Origin: Albifimbria verrucaria
Lineage: Eukaryota > Ascomycota > Sordariomycetes > Hypocreales > Stachybotryaceae
Reading direction: 5' to 3'
Assembly: GCA_020081605.1 (NCBI GenBank)
Contig: JAHREC010000062.1
Span: forward strand, 4,025,758-4,089,757
DNA length: 64,000 bases
Part shown: one piece after another, positions 22,467 to 34,057 of the stretch
Layout of the letters: every line of letters starts with the position of its first letter
Position numbering within the stretch: position 1 is the stretch's first letter
Notes under the pieces: generated by a model
Seen by the model: only the letters and a program-made list of their open reading frames with translations
Database searches by the model: none
Told to the model about the DNA's origin: nothing
Program-made: the position numbers and the translations under genes

Positions 22467-24178
22467 CTACAACTGGCCACCCACGAGCTGCACGATCCAC
22501 ATGGCTACCCGCACCTTAAGCCCAACTCTCCTATCGTTCCTCGCAAAGTCATCCTGCGTCACCGCCCGCGCATGCTCCTGCAGCCAGCGCTGCTCGTCGC
22601 CCAGCCTAGCCTTCAGGCCTTCGTCCCGGGTGACGACCATGGCGCCAACCTCGAGATCGAGGGAGTAGCTGCGCCGGGTGTAGTTGCTGCTGCCGATGAT
22701 GCTGAGCGCGGGGTGCGCGTCGCCGGGCATCGTCACCCACAGGCCTTTGGCATGGTAGGTCCAGCCGCCGGGCTGGCTAACGGTGCCGAGACGCCACTCT
22801 TTCAGGGTGATGGCGTCGGAGCGGCCGGAGCGCTGGACGGAGTGCAGAAAGCGTCGTGCGAGGAGGATGTATGCGTCAGGGAGAAGACCGGAAACGCCCT
22901 TGATTTGTAGAAGCCGTTGGCTTCGGGGCGGCGGTGATGACTGTGTTGTTGGTAGACGCTGTGTTCAACAAGAGCTTGGTCAGAGATGACGCAGGATTGA
23001 AGTACCCAGCGGTAAATGTCCACGACGAGCCCTTGTACGCAGGAGACGCCAGCATCTCGAGCACGCGCGTGATGAGGGGCAGCTCGGTCGACGTATCCGG
23101 CTTCATGACCTGCGACATCTGCCCCATCATGTACACCCTCGTGTCGGCGACCTCACCCACCGGCGTTTTGTTGGCGGGCGCCGCCAGCAACGGCTGCAGC
23201 GTGGCCGTGGTGCTCTTGATGAACGCATCGGGCTTCTCGAGGGGCGACGGTGCGGTGTTGGTGGAGGGCCATGCCAGGGTGAAGCCTGCAGGGTCTTCCT
23301 TGGAGGGCTTCACGAGGAAGCTAAAGGAGCTCACGCCGTGGTGGATCTTGGCGAAGTGCTCCGTCACGTCTTTAGACGAGAACAGGTGGTACCTGTCTTG
23401 CCGGTTTGTGAAGTAATCCGAAGATAGATTCGCTCTGTTCCGGATGTTAGTGTTGCTGTTCAACTCATCAGTGGCCATGCGCAGGTACATACCCAGACAG
23501 GATAATCTCATCATCCACTCCATACAGCTTCATATGCTGCAATCCCCATCCCTCGTTGATCCTTGTGGGAATGTACTTCTTCCGCAAGCCCGTCAGATTC
23601 GGCGTATGATACATGCGAATCTCCACACGATCCTCGCCAAATTCCTCCACCAGCGGCGCCAGCAACGATGCACTACTCGGCTGCGGTGCTTCTCGAGTGC
23701 CACGCAGAGCATCGGTCAGGATACTCAGCTGCAGCGCCGGATTGCGCCTCAAGGCGTCACGCAGCGTCTCGATGAGCTCGCGCTCCGACTTTCCAATGTA
23801 CAGCGTAGACAGGAAAATGCGGCGTTGGGCATGAAGGATGCGATCCTACTCACAATAACCCGTGTTAGTCTGACTTTGTGCCTCCGATCGCTACCACAAC
23901 CTGGGTGTGCGTGCTCCGTACCTTCAACGTCTCGTAGAACTCGGTCGGTGTCTGGATAATGCGAATCTGGCTCCCTGAATGTCGAAACTCGGCGCCATGC
24001 GGTCCAGCTCGCGGACCATGGGCGCAATCGACCCGACCGTGTTCATCGTCGCCGGCGCCGGTGCGCTCGCTGGCATCGCATACCGTCGGCACTGAGAGCG
24101 AGCGCAGGCAGAGACGTCCGCGCGCTTGAACATCAGCCGTGCTCTGGGCGCGGCGCGCGAGCAGCTCCGGGCGAGCAT
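22467..24178 (-). CDS. pgs1: Phosphatidylglycerophosphate synthase PGS1 (CDP-diacylglycerol-glycerol-3-phosphate 3-phosphatidyltransferase)
   Basis: Mitochondrial enzyme for the committed step of cardiolipin synthesis: CDP-diacylglycerol plus glycerol-3-phosphate gives phosphatidylglycerophosphate. Exons on the minus strand: 24178-23922, 23845-23493, 23434-22467 (about 526 aa). It belongs to the phospholipase D superfamily with two HKD-type motifs. The first is HMKLYGVDDEIILSGANLSS, split by the second intron; the second is HAKGLW...SIIGSSNYTRRS. The N-terminus is Arg/Ala/Ser-rich, like a presequence. One-base losses are inferred at 23973-23975 (GGG on the coding strand), 22925-22928 and about 22908-22912. 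Diverges from NDUFA12 across 256 bp. Confidence 0.9.
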
Positions 24179-24434
24179 GGCTTCCACGACGCCAATTGAC
24201 AGGTTTGCAGAGGATGAAGAAGAAAAAAGGTGCCTGGTTGAATATCAATAAATTTCCAAATACAGAGCAAAGTATCAACCAAGCTTGTCTCGGCCAGTTA
24301 CGTAGCTCTGCCACCCAGCCCGGTTCAGCCGAGGTTCTCCCGCCTGGTCTCTAAACCTCCGACCGTCCAACGTGCAAGCATCACCAGCATCCCTCAACGC
24401 AACTCGTCCAAGGCCAATTGCCACAGCCGCAGCC
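24179..24434. promoter_or_regulatory. Bidirectional promoter region pgs1 / NDUFA12
   Basis: 256 bp between divergent start codons of two nuclear genes for inner-membrane functions (cardiolipin synthesis and complex I). Confidence 0.55.
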
Positions 24435-25145
24435 ATGTCGACGATCACACGAACCCTCGGAAACCTGCGCAAGGTTGGCATCAAGGTGAGCGGCCCTCCG
24501 ACCAGCCGCAGCGGCGAATTCCTCCGGCGGGCGCGATGCTAACATTTTCGTGTGCAGGACTACTTGGTCCAGATGTGGGTACGTTGACGATTCGAATTCC
24601 GACCTCGCCTTGTGTCTTCGCTAACCGCTCCTCGTCTCCTCCGAACAGTACATCGGTACGTCTCAAGCTTCGAACCGCCGCACTCGCCGAAACGCCCTCA
24701 ATCGTGGACCGTGGAGCTAACATGCACCAGGTGACACCAAGCACGGTCGCCTCGTAGGCCAGGACCGCGCTGGCAACAAGTTCTTCGAGAACAACGAGGA
24801 GCTGCCCCTCCGTACCCGCTGGGTCCAGTACGCCAAGCACGACTTCGACGCCGCCCACATCGAGCCCGGCTGGCACGCCTGGATCAGCTACATGGTCGAC
24901 AAGCCTCCCTCCGAGGACCCCTCCTTGTCGCCGGCAAGCGCCAGTTCGAGCCTACAAAGGCCCTGCCCAACTTCACCCAGAGCCAGGGTGCATTCAGGAC
25001 GTACAGCACGTGAGTCGTCGCTTTCCTCGAGGCCGCGCTTGGCATGAGACCTGGGCTGCGTAGCTGGGACAGATGCTGACGAGTGTTTTATAGAACCAAG
25101 CCTAAGCTCACCGCATGGGAGCCCGTTGCCGCCCCACGCTCATAA
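24435..25145 (+). CDS. ndufa12: NADH:ubiquinone oxidoreductase subunit NDUFA12 (B17.2 family)
   Basis: Accessory subunit of mitochondrial complex I. Exons: 24435-24485, 24558-24578, 24649-24655, 24731-25009, 25094-25145 (136 aa). Exon 3 is only 7 nt and encodes YI plus the first base of Gly in QMWYIGDTKHGRLVG. All flanking splice sites are GT-AG. Conserved: GDTKHGRLVGQDRAGNKFFE, LPLRTRWVQYAKHDF and HIEPGWHAWISYMVDKPP. One C appears lost at 24918-24921; restored, the sequence continues LVAGKRQFEPT. The ending TAWEPVAAPRS is plausible for fungal members. Confidence 0.9.
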
Positions 25146-25422
25146 GCAGTTATGGGGAAAAGAAACATTGTACATATATGGACTAAAGCTTAGAAGAATG
25201 GGACTGTCATTTCGCAACTGAATCACAAGCTCGTGCACCCACTAACAAACTACAAAGCTCAATTCAAGGTGATGACTATGGCTCTAATGAAGGAACTGCA
25301 TTGCCGTATGAACCACATGTCTAACATAGGAAATCCACAATGCTACCCAGCTGGTTGCAATATGTCCAAAATAACTGACAAGCATGTACACGGCTTTCAA
25401 TCATTCTACATGCTCTCTACTC

Positions 25423-28400
25423 TTATGTACCGGACGCCTTTGCTTCGACTGCAGTCTTGATTGCTGTTCAATTCGTTAGCAGGTGATTTCCAGACGCATC
25501 CGGCTTGTTACTTACCTTCACAGCTGACTCTAGCGTCACCAAAGAGCATCTTTGCATTGGGCATGTAGAACATGGGATTCGGCACATCCGCTACTTTTTG
25601 TTAGCTCAACATCTCACGGATCGAGGGCAAAACGTACCATATCCGCTGCCCAAGCTTCTCTTCATGATTACGACTTGCTTCGCCTTCCACGCGTGCAACA
25701 CGGGCATGCCCTCAATTGCGCTGCCCTTTTCCAGCGCGATGGGGTTCACGGTGTCATTTGCTCCAATGACCACCGCAAGATCCGTCTCGGGAAGTCCTCG
25801 TTGATTTCATCCATTTCTAGGACGATATCATATGGCACGCTCGCCTCTGCCAGCAGGACATTGCACTGGCCAGGCATACGACCTGCCACTGGGTGGATTG
25901 CAAAGCGCACCTTGATGCCCTTGGATCTCAACAGCGAGACTATGCTAGATATTGCATACTGAGCTTTGGCCACCGCCATGCCGTAGCCAACGATCAGAAT
26001 GACCGATTCGGCATTTAACAAGGAGTCCGCAAGGTCGTCCACCGATGTTTGCGTGACTTGACCTTCCGGTTTATACTCTTGCACCGCAGCTGGCGCTGAT
26101 ATGCCGCCGAACAAAACATTTGTCAATGATCGGTTCATGGCAACGCACATGATGTACGAAAGAATCGAACCCGATACGCCGATTAGCGCTCCAACACTTG
26201 TCAGAAGCGGGTTGTCCAACATGAAGCCTTCGGCAACGAGAGCAAAGCCGCTGTAGGCATTGAGGACGGTAATGACGACAGCTGATGTCAGTTAGCTACT
26301 GGTCAGGCTAAGGTCTGGTTTGACTTACGCATATCAGCTCCACCGATGGCCGCGGTAAGGGTGTAGCCTTTGATGAAACTCAACGCAGAGTTGGCGGCCA
26401 AAGCGCCGGCGGCGATCATGGGACTTGCCGGTGCCATGGTGAGAAATGCGCCCATGGTGGCGACGTTGGTTGCCATCAAACCTGTGTTGATAATATGGCG
26501 ACCGGGAAGAATGGTAGGACGAGATGACATGCGGCCAGCAAGTTTCATGAATGCAACAATCGAGCCGGTAAAAGTAATGCCGCCTTTAAGATGTTAGTCA
26601 CTACCGCGATTTCATGCAGCTTAGAACCTACCAATGAACACTCCAAGATACGCCGTTACCATGTGGAGGGTTGATGCATGCGCCACGTCTGCCATCACGC
26701 TTCCGATGCTCGTCAGCACAGCAGCCAATCCAACGACGGAATGCAATGCAGCCACAGTCTGGGGTAGATCGGTGGGCGTGATTCGCTTGCCAATAAGGAA
26801 TCCTACTCCAAGTCAGCGTATATTCGTCAAACGCCACGATATACAAACCTGCCAAAGCACCGATTGTCGCAAGGGTGCCGAACTGGGTCAGAACTTCAGG
26901 TGAGAAACCCGCAGCCAATAAACTAGCTAGGACACCGGTTCCTACACCAAGAATTCCCAACATGTTGCCCATGCGGGCAGTAGCCTGTGAAGCAAGACCA
27001 GAGATCGAGCCGATGCAAAGTACGGAGCTAACAAGGTATCCTGCTTGAACAAGACCGGCAGCACCACTCGATGCAGCAACTAGAAAGCCGCCTCCGAAGA
27101 GGGCAGCAGGAACGCCATACAGCCATGGATACTCTGGAGGGTCCGTTGGTCCTGTAGTATTGTCAGTACAGAAATCAAAGGCTCTAAGATATGTTCGTAC
27201 GTTTAAACATGTCTAGCATTCGCTTTGTAATGACGAAACCACCGCCGACGTTAACAAAGGCCAAAAGTACGCTCAAAGCACCAAAAGCTTGGGGAATGGT
27301 TGCCGGGAGATAACCACCACCCAGTATGAACAAGCCTCCTAGACCAACCATTCCAGAGATTGCATTAGTGACACTCATGAGGGAGAGTGAAGAGCAGGCA
27401 CAACACCCCAGACGACTCTATAGCCTATAAGACTGGCGAGCGCAAAGGTGAACGCATTGGACATGAACAGGGGCTTGTGAATTTTCCAAGTGCCAGCATG
27501 CTTCCCATGCCTGCCGTCACGGCAGCAACTTCACGAGTCTTGCGCTGCCATGGTGTAAGAGCTACTGTCTCAATGGTAGCCTCGGGTGTCGCGGGCTTTG
27601 CTGGAGCTGGGGGCGGGGCAGGTCGCGGAGCAGGAGGTATGATTTCGCCTTTCTGCGTGACGATGGCGCCTCGAACAACTTCATCGGAAAGGTCTAGGCC
27701 GAACTCCTTTTCTTTGGGGCTCATAGATAGGAGGAACTTTGTGATGTTGTTCGAGTAAAGTGTGGAAGACTGCGTTGGAAGTCGGGACGGCAGGTCGGTA
27801 TAACCTAGGAATGTTGTCAGTAAGCTGTGAAAAAGAAGAACATGGAGGCATACCGATGATTTTCACGTCGTTGTAAGTTGACAATTCGCCCTTCTTTGTT
27901 GCCTCGCAGTTTCCACCAGCCTCGGCAGCCAGGTCGACAACAACACTACCTGGCTTCATAACATCAAGCATCTCTTTAGTGATGAGTCTAGGTGCAGGCC
28001 TTCCGGGAATGAGTGCGGTTGTGATGATGATGTCCACCTCCTTGGCTTGTTCCTTGAAAAGCTTCATTTCAGCTTCAATGAACTCCTTGCTCATCTCCTT
28101 CGCGTAGCCTCCAGCACCTGAGCCGTCCTCCTTGAGCTCGACTTCAATGAATTCAGCGCCCAATGATTGGACCTGCTCGCGCGCAGCAGACCTCGTGTCG
28201 AATCCTCGTACAATTGCTCCAAGTCTGCGCGCCGTAGCAATTGCACTGAGACCGGCAACTCCGGCACCGATGACAAGAACCTTGCAAGGAGGAATTTTGC
28301 CAGCGGCAGTGACTTGGCCAGTCAAAAATCTTCCAAAGACATTGGAGGCTTCCAGAACAGCCTTGTATCCAGCAATGTTGGCCATGCTGCTGAGAGCGTC

Positions 28401-29140
28401 GAAGACTTGAGCACAGGAGATGCGAGGGATCATGTCCATGGCAAAGCTCGTGGCCTTTTTGGCAGCAATCTTCTCAACCAACTCTCTGTTCTGGGCTGGC
28501 TGGAGGAATGAAATGATGGTCTGGCCCTCTTTGATGCTGTCTACCTCGTCGATCAATGGCCCACGAACTTTGAGCACAATGTCTGAGCTTGACCAAACAT
28601 CTTTGGGAGAGTTGACCAGAGTAGCGCCAGCCTTGACGTACGCTTCATCGGGAAAGTCGGCAGAAGTTCCTGCGCCGCGCTCCACAATGACTTTGTTGAA
28701 CCCTTTCTTCAGAAGAAGCGCGACATTGGCCGGCGTCAACGCGACACGACGTTCGCCAGAAAAGATTTCTTTGGGCACACCTACAGTGAGCTCACTGTAG
28801 GGTGTCGTCGGTGGAAGAACGACAGTGGAGTAGCTCTTTGAGGTAGTAGGGAGAATAGCTCCCACAAGCGAGGGCTGGTGTCGAACCAGAGCCAGGGACT
28901 TTGTAGCTGCCGGGACAGCAATGAGGCCACGCTGGCGAGCAGAGCTGATTGTATTGTGCCATTGACGGCGAGAGCTCAACAGCGTTCTAGCATCTGCGTT
29001 ATTGGCAGAGTCAGTCTTGCATGTGCGCAAATATATTTACAGGAACACCTACCGTGGAATGACAGCCGCGCAAAGCGAGAAGCCGAAGAGGAAACGTGAA
29101 TGTCCGAAACCAACGGTCGCAATACGGTGGACGCCATCAT
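25423..29140 (-). CDS. nnt: Mitochondrial proton-translocating NAD(P) transhydrogenase (fused alpha-beta)
   Basis: Inner-membrane enzyme coupling proton flow to hydride transfer from NADH to NADP+, supplying NADPH. Nine exons on the minus strand: 29140-29053, 28993-27854, 27804-27201, 27151-26849, 26802-26632, 26583-26329, 26281-25638, 25590-25516, 25463-25423; 1107 aa restored. Domain order: presequence; PntA-type NAD-binding domain ([40 protein letters not shown]); membrane helices ([20 protein letters not shown] and others); PntB-type NADP domain ([50 protein letters not shown]). One-base losses at 27470-27473, 27381-27383 and 25789-25791 produce false stops; adding a C on the coding strand fixes each. 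The first ATG of an ATGATG pair is taken as the start. Confidence 0.93.
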
Positions 29141-29407
29141 GCAATGACCCTCATCTGAGCGGCTATTCACGGAGAGCAGCAAGCTCTACAGGGTCGAGCG
29201 TTGTCGAGCAAAGAACAGCAGCAGATGGACACCAAGACGATGATGCAAAGCCAGCCAGCAGCTAAAGCCTTAGCAAGACGTTGAAAAATCAAAAGCAAGA
29301 CAAAGTCGGCCAAGGCCCCTGGAGAATCAACAAAGACCAAGAGGCTCAGGCATCCGGAAGAGAAAAAGGCGAGGAGGAGAGGAGGAGAAGCAAAGGAGGG
29401 AATCAAA

Positions 29408-29429
29408 CAAGGCAAGGCAAGGCAAGGCC
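29408..29429. repeat. CAAGG pentamer tandem repeat
   Basis: About four perfect AAGGC units upstream of nnt. Confidence 0.8.
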
Positions 29430-29500
29430 AAAGAAAGGGAGATTCGGGCTGATCACGGGCACCTACAGCAGCACATGCTACGCTACAAGCTACCTCAGGC

Positions 29501-29509
29501 AAGGTACCT
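29501..29509. promoter_or_regulatory. AAGGTACCT palindromic motif
   Basis: Third copy of the motif seen at 5194, here about 360 bp upstream of the nnt start codon. Confidence 0.4.
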
Positions 29510-30425
29510 CTACGTAGCAGCCCATGTAACTTAGTGTGCAGTACACATCATCGCTGATCAGCGTCGAATCAGCTGCGTCGCCGATGCGCATCGAGGGACC
29601 CTACAGCAGGGCCACAGGAACATTACAGGGGGACAGCCTATTTCAGGGAGGTGGCTCCACTACGGATGTGGGGTCGACGCGCTAAAACCCGGGGAGGGGC
29701 AGCCCGTGCGGAGAAGCTGCACCTCTCGACTTTAGCCTGCGAGCGTCAGTAAATATGGATATATGATTAAGTTGCAATGATTCATTCGGACGGAGACTGT
29801 CTAGAGAGGAGTTCATAACAAGAAGTCAAGGGAAAATTAATAAGGTAAAGAAGAAAAAGAAAGAAAAAAGGCAATAGCCAAACACAATCAACTCGTGCAA
29901 CCATCCCTCCGGTAACACCATCTAGCCCTCCCTTCACCTCAGACAATAACGTTACCTCTCCCTCTCACTCTCCCTCCCTCCAAGAATTCCATCTGGCCGA
30001 GATGACACATCCCAACTCCCCTACCCAAGCCGCAGTGCGCCTTTTCTAGAAGGAAACGGCAAGCCCCAGCCCTCCGTGTGGGGATCAGGTTGCAGCCAAA
30101 CCTCGGCGCCACGTATCTCACTTACACGCTGCTACGCTGGCCAATCCCACCTCTTGCGCTGTGAGTTCTGACAGAGGCGTCGTAGTGCAGCCGTTCATTT
30201 GCATGCAGTCACGGCAGGCATGTCCCTTTTCAGCGTGCACCTGTGTCATGCCATTCTCTAGTGCTACCTGCCCGGGCCGTGATACCATCGCACTAATACC
30301 AACGGGCAACACCCGAACCTTTTCCCCCATCTCTCGCTAGTCCATTTGCGCTCAGACCAGAGCACCTTGTCTGCTGCTTTCGGCTCTATTCTTCTGCGGA
30401 GAAGCCAAGCAGAGCATGGCCTTCC

Positions 30426-31110
30426 CTACACCTCCGCCTCCGCCCCTCCACCTCCACCAGCGTTGTTACAGTACGTGCCAGAGTAGCATGGTGTCTCGCA
30501 CCGTCCTCTGTAATCTGGACCTATGTTCAGGCAGTTGTCGCACCCACAAATAACGTCAAGATCCGTGCCGACATCGTCGCCCGTGTCTTCACAGAGGCAG
30601 ATATACAGCGCTGTCGTCACGTTGGTGCCGGGGTATTGTTGGGACAGGCCGCGTTGGGTGTACTGCAATATGCCGCCGTGAGCTGCTTTTGAGACCAAGG
30701 TTTATCTTACATCATTCAGCATGTTCCTCTATTGCAATTTTAGAAATTCAAGAAAGATGTGCTAAGACAACTTACTCATAGCCATCAAAACGGATGCGCA
30801 GTAAGTATACCCGCACTCGCAAATCGGCCCCTCTGGCCCACCCGGTCCACTGCTGACCGTTGGGGCCGGAGGTGCGGCTCCGCTGGAGATGATGGAGGCG
30901 GTTCCGGTGCGGGAGATGGAGCTGGGTCAGATGGAGGTGGTGCCGGGCTGAAGATTGTCTTTGTCGAAGGGGCTGGGACCGGAGGTGGCTCTCCTGGAGG
31001 GACGGACATCGGTGGGGAGGCAGCGACTCCACAGGTGGAGGTGGAGGAGGGTTCTGAGGCTTAGAGACAGCCAGAGCAGTCAAAATCCCAAGGAATAAAA
31101 GGAACTTCAT
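30426..31110 (-). CDS. Small secreted cysteine-rich protein
   Basis: Function unknown. Exon 1 is 31110-30776, the intron 30775-30683 and exon 2 30682-30426; 197 aa restored. The signal peptide MKFLLFLGILTALAVS is followed by a proline-rich spacer of about 80 residues and a C-terminal cysteine domain: GPICECGYTYCASVLMAM, YICLCEDTG, VICGCDNCLNIGPDYRGRC, ETPCYSGTYC. Paired and evenly spaced cysteines after a signal peptide suggest a disulfide-stabilised extracellular protein, possibly effector-like, but this is only inference. Two one-base losses in GG pairs of the coding strand (near 31036 and near 30882) shift the proline-rich spacer. A nearer acceptor for the intron would put the second exon out of frame, so I chose the one before CTCACGG. 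Confidence 0.7.
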
Positions 31111-32098
31111 GCTGATGAGTGAATTGACTGGGTTCTGTTCACTGATCTAGATGTTGGAGATAGTAAGGTGTCTTGGAGGTGCCTTGCCGAGTCCAAAACG
31201 ACAGTCAAAGTCAATACTCCTACATTTATATATCCAAATCATTACCAGTGTATCATACTGTTATTATTATTCTATCTACAATTTAGATGTAAATGGCCTG
31301 ATTGCTATGAAGTTTGGATTTGGTCACTAGCACATTGTTGAACAGTAAGCACAAGTTGCGCCGAGTTCTGTTAACCCTTACACGGGACAGAAGGGAGCAG
31401 TTATGGCCGAATACAGGATGAACTGAAGATTGTTAGCGTTTCACAGGTGTCAGGGACCACATGATACAAGAAACTATGGAAATGTGATGGTGTATAGCAG
31501 GTATGGGGAGTGCTTTTGCATGAGGATGATAATCACAGTACAAGTAAACAGTAATAAAACGTATCAGAAATGTAACTCCACGATATTGGATCTGGTAGTA
31601 TTTGACAGGCTATAAGTCTTGTCAAGAGGCAATTCAAGTGAACGAGAAACCAATACATTTGTTGCCTTCGTAAGACTTACATTTCAAGTTTCATCCGAAT
31701 ATTGGGGAAGCAAGTGACGGTTTAATCAAAATTACATTCTCCAAACACCACAACGACAATTTTAGAAATATTTCTTAAGGCAATAAAACTTAAAACACTG
31801 TAGCATATTAGAAATATTTATGTGTTAATTGTTTTTCTTTTCATTAATAACAGCATTGCCAAAGGCTAGGAATAAGAACAAGATCTTTCGCATGCCTAGA
31901 TAGAGACCTACCCTACAGAAAAACTGCGCATGCTGACTGATGCCGATTCCATCTTATCAGGCCTACCTGCCCCACCAAAAAGTCGCCGACGGCTCGCACC
32001 CACCTTTGACCCCTCCATTCTTAGGAAACACCATCAGGCGACACCCTCTCGTTCCTCAAACACAACGCCCCTCCCCCGACCGCCAGCAAACGCACACA
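31111..32098. other. AT-rich intergenic region
   Basis: About 1 kb, clearly AT-rich from 31200 to 31860, with no coding signal. The end is the hem3 leader. Confidence 0.5.
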
Positions 32099-33121
32099 AT
32101 GGCCACGTCGCAAGCAGTCGAGGTCCCCTCGGACCCCAAGGTCATCAATGTCGGCACGCGCAAGTCCCCGCTCGCCATGGCACAGGCCGAGATGGTCGTC
32201 GCCGCCCTCCAGCCGCTGTTCCCAGACTACTCGTTCCCCATCCACGGCATGACCACGACCGGCGACCGCGACCAGAACACCGCGCTGTACAACTTTGGTG
32301 GCAAGGGCCTGTGGACCTCCCAGCTCGAGGAGCGCCTGGCCGCCCGGGAGCTCGACTTTGTGGTGCACTGCCTCAGGGACATGCCCACTACCCTGCCGGA
32401 CGGCTGCGTCCTCGGCTGCATCACCATGAGAGACGACCCTCGCGACACCCTCGTAATTAAGCAATCACTGGTCGAGAAGCACGGCTGGAAGACGCTCGAC
32501 GACCTCCCTGAGGGCAGCGTCGTCGGTACCAGCAGCATCCGTCGAATCGCCCAGCTGGCCCGACGCTACCCGGGACTCAAGTTCAAGGACCACCGCGGCA
32601 ACATCCAGACCCGCCTGCAGAAGCTGCAGGACGACCCTGAGCTGACGGCCATCATTCTGGCCGCCGCCGGCCTCCAGCGCATGGGCCTCGGCGGACGCAT
32701 CTCGCAGTTCCTCGACTCGGACAACGGCGGCATGCTCCACGCTGTGGGACAGGGCGCGCTGGCGATGGAGTGCCGTGAGGGAGATGAGCGGGTGCTCTCC
32801 GTCATACGCAAGCTCGAGGACAAGCAGGTCACCCTGGCCTGTGAGGCGGAGCGCAGCGTCATGCGCACCCTCGAGGGCGGGTGCAGCGTGCCCATCGGCG
32901 TCGAGACGCACTGGATCGATGGCAAGCTGCGGCTGCGTGCGACCGTTGTCAACGCCCAGGGCACGGAAGGCGTTGACTCGGAGGCGACCGAGGCGGTCAC
33001 AACGTACGAAGGTGCGGATGCGTTCGGCAAGAAGGTTGCTCTGGACCTGGTGAAGCAGGGCGCCGACAAGATCCTGGACGCCATCAACGCGGCGCGACCG
33101 TCGCAGGGTAACACGGTATAA
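32099..33121 (+). CDS. hem3: Porphobilinogen deaminase / hydroxymethylbilane synthase
   Basis: Third enzyme of haem synthesis after ALA: condenses four porphobilinogen molecules to hydroxymethylbilane in the cytosol. Single exon, 340 aa, with no frameshift. Family blocks: VINVGTRKSPLAMAQAE, TTTGDRDQ, GKGLWTSQLEE, VVHCLRDMPTTLP, GTSSIRRIAQL, RGNIQTRL, and EGGCSVPIGVE, whose Cys carries the dipyrromethane cofactor. The conserved catalytic Asp is in VVHCLRD. ATG 32099 matches the usual start. An in-frame ATG at 31940 would add 53 Pro-rich residues and is probably not used. Confidence 0.95.
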   Translation: MATSQAVEVPSDPKVINVGTRKSPLAMAQAEMVVAALQPLFPDYSFPIHGMTTTGDRDQNTALYNFGGKGLWTSQLEERLAARELDFVVHCLRDMPTTLPDGCVLGCITMRDDPRDTLVIKQSLVEKHGWKTLDDLPEGSVVGTSSIRRIAQLARRYPGLKFKDHRGNIQTRLQKLQDDPELTAIILAAAGLQRMGLGGRISQFLDSDNGGMLHAVGQGALAMECREGDERVLSVIRKLEDKQVTLACEAERSVMRTLEGGCSVPIGVETHWIDGKLRLRATVVNAQGTEGVDSEATEAVTTYEGADAFGKKVALDLVKQGADKILDAINAARPSQGNTV

Positions 33122-33443
33122 TGATGGGATGAACACGATGAAAAATATTCTGTGAAAATAGCTCATTGTTGAGGGTGAGACGGATTGAAACAAAAAACTG
33201 GTTATTTGGTAGACATGGTATCACACCTATAGACTGGCCTCGAGAGCAGTGAACTCCCCATCCTGGCTGTTCCCTTGCATGTAGATGAAGCAAATGAATC
33301 ACGAAATTGTCTAGCATTTTCCCGCCAGGTTGAACTGCGCCGCCACCTTGGATCTAAAATATGAATGCTACCGTCCTTGATCTCCGTTCAGGAACCAAAA
33401 AGAAAAATAGGAACTTGCAGAAATGACAACATCCACCGCCCCT
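33122..33443. other. Convergent intergenic hem3/gcvH
   Basis: Short 3' region shared by two converging genes. Nothing else seen. Confidence 0.5.
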
Positions 33444-34057
33444 TTAGTGCTCGGCATCGGTGAAGGCCTTGTAGGCCTCGGCGTCCATCAGGGAGTCGAA
33501 CTGCTCAGCACCCTTCTCGTCGACCTCGACCTTGGCGATCCAGCCGCCGCCGTTGGCGTCGTCCTCGGGGACCTGGTTGATGGTGGCGGGCTTCTCCTCG
33601 AGCAGGCGGTTGACGGCGGTGACGCGCAGGCGGAGGGGTGCGTTGATGTCGGAGGCGCTCTTAACGGACTCGACGGCGCCCATGGCGTCGCCCTGCTCGA
33701 TGAACTCGCCGGCCTCGGGAGCTCGACGTAGACGACGTCGCCGAGGGCCTCAGCGGCGTACTCAGAGATACCGACGACACCAGTCTTGCGGTCGGCGGAG
33801 AGGTCGATCCACTCGTGGTCCTTGGTGTACTTGCGGGCAAGGCCTGGGAAGAATTAGTAAGTTTCCAGAGCTGTATAGGCCGACCAGGCAACCCAAGAGA
33901 CTTCTGGAGGTCAATTGGGGACGAGTTGCGTTGGGCACTCACTCAGTCGGGAGGTGGAGAAGCTCCGGAAGGCGAACTTGGCGGTGGGAGCAACCTTGGG
34001 CGCCAGACGAGCGGCGGCAGGAGCGGCAAAGCGCATGGAGCGGGCAATTGAGGCCAT
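33444..34057 (-). CDS. gcv3: Glycine cleavage system H protein (lipoyl carrier), mitochondrial
   Basis: Shuttles the methylamine group between the P and T proteins of glycine decarboxylase in mitochondria. Exon 1 is 34057-33943, the intron 33942-33844 and exon 2 33843-33444; 171 aa restored. Exon 1 encodes the presequence ([26 protein letters not shown]). The mature part has [32 protein letters not shown] and the lipoyl-lysine site ESVKSASDI. One C of the coding strand is missing at 33717-33719. An upstream in-frame GTG extension to 34108 is rejected in favour of ATG 34057. Confidence 0.92.

Larger units (their letters stand above)
29141..30425. other. Intergenic, upstream of nnt
   Basis: nnt promoter with a GGCAA repeat (29408-29429) and an AAGGTACCT palindrome, then the 3' region of the secreted-protein gene. 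Small open frames show no family resemblance. Confidence 0.5.

Noticed and set aside
31940..32098. N-terminal extension of hem3 as a mitochondrial presequence
   Set aside because: The 53 residues are Pro-rich and uncharacteristic; the enzyme is cytosolic and the standard start is 32099.
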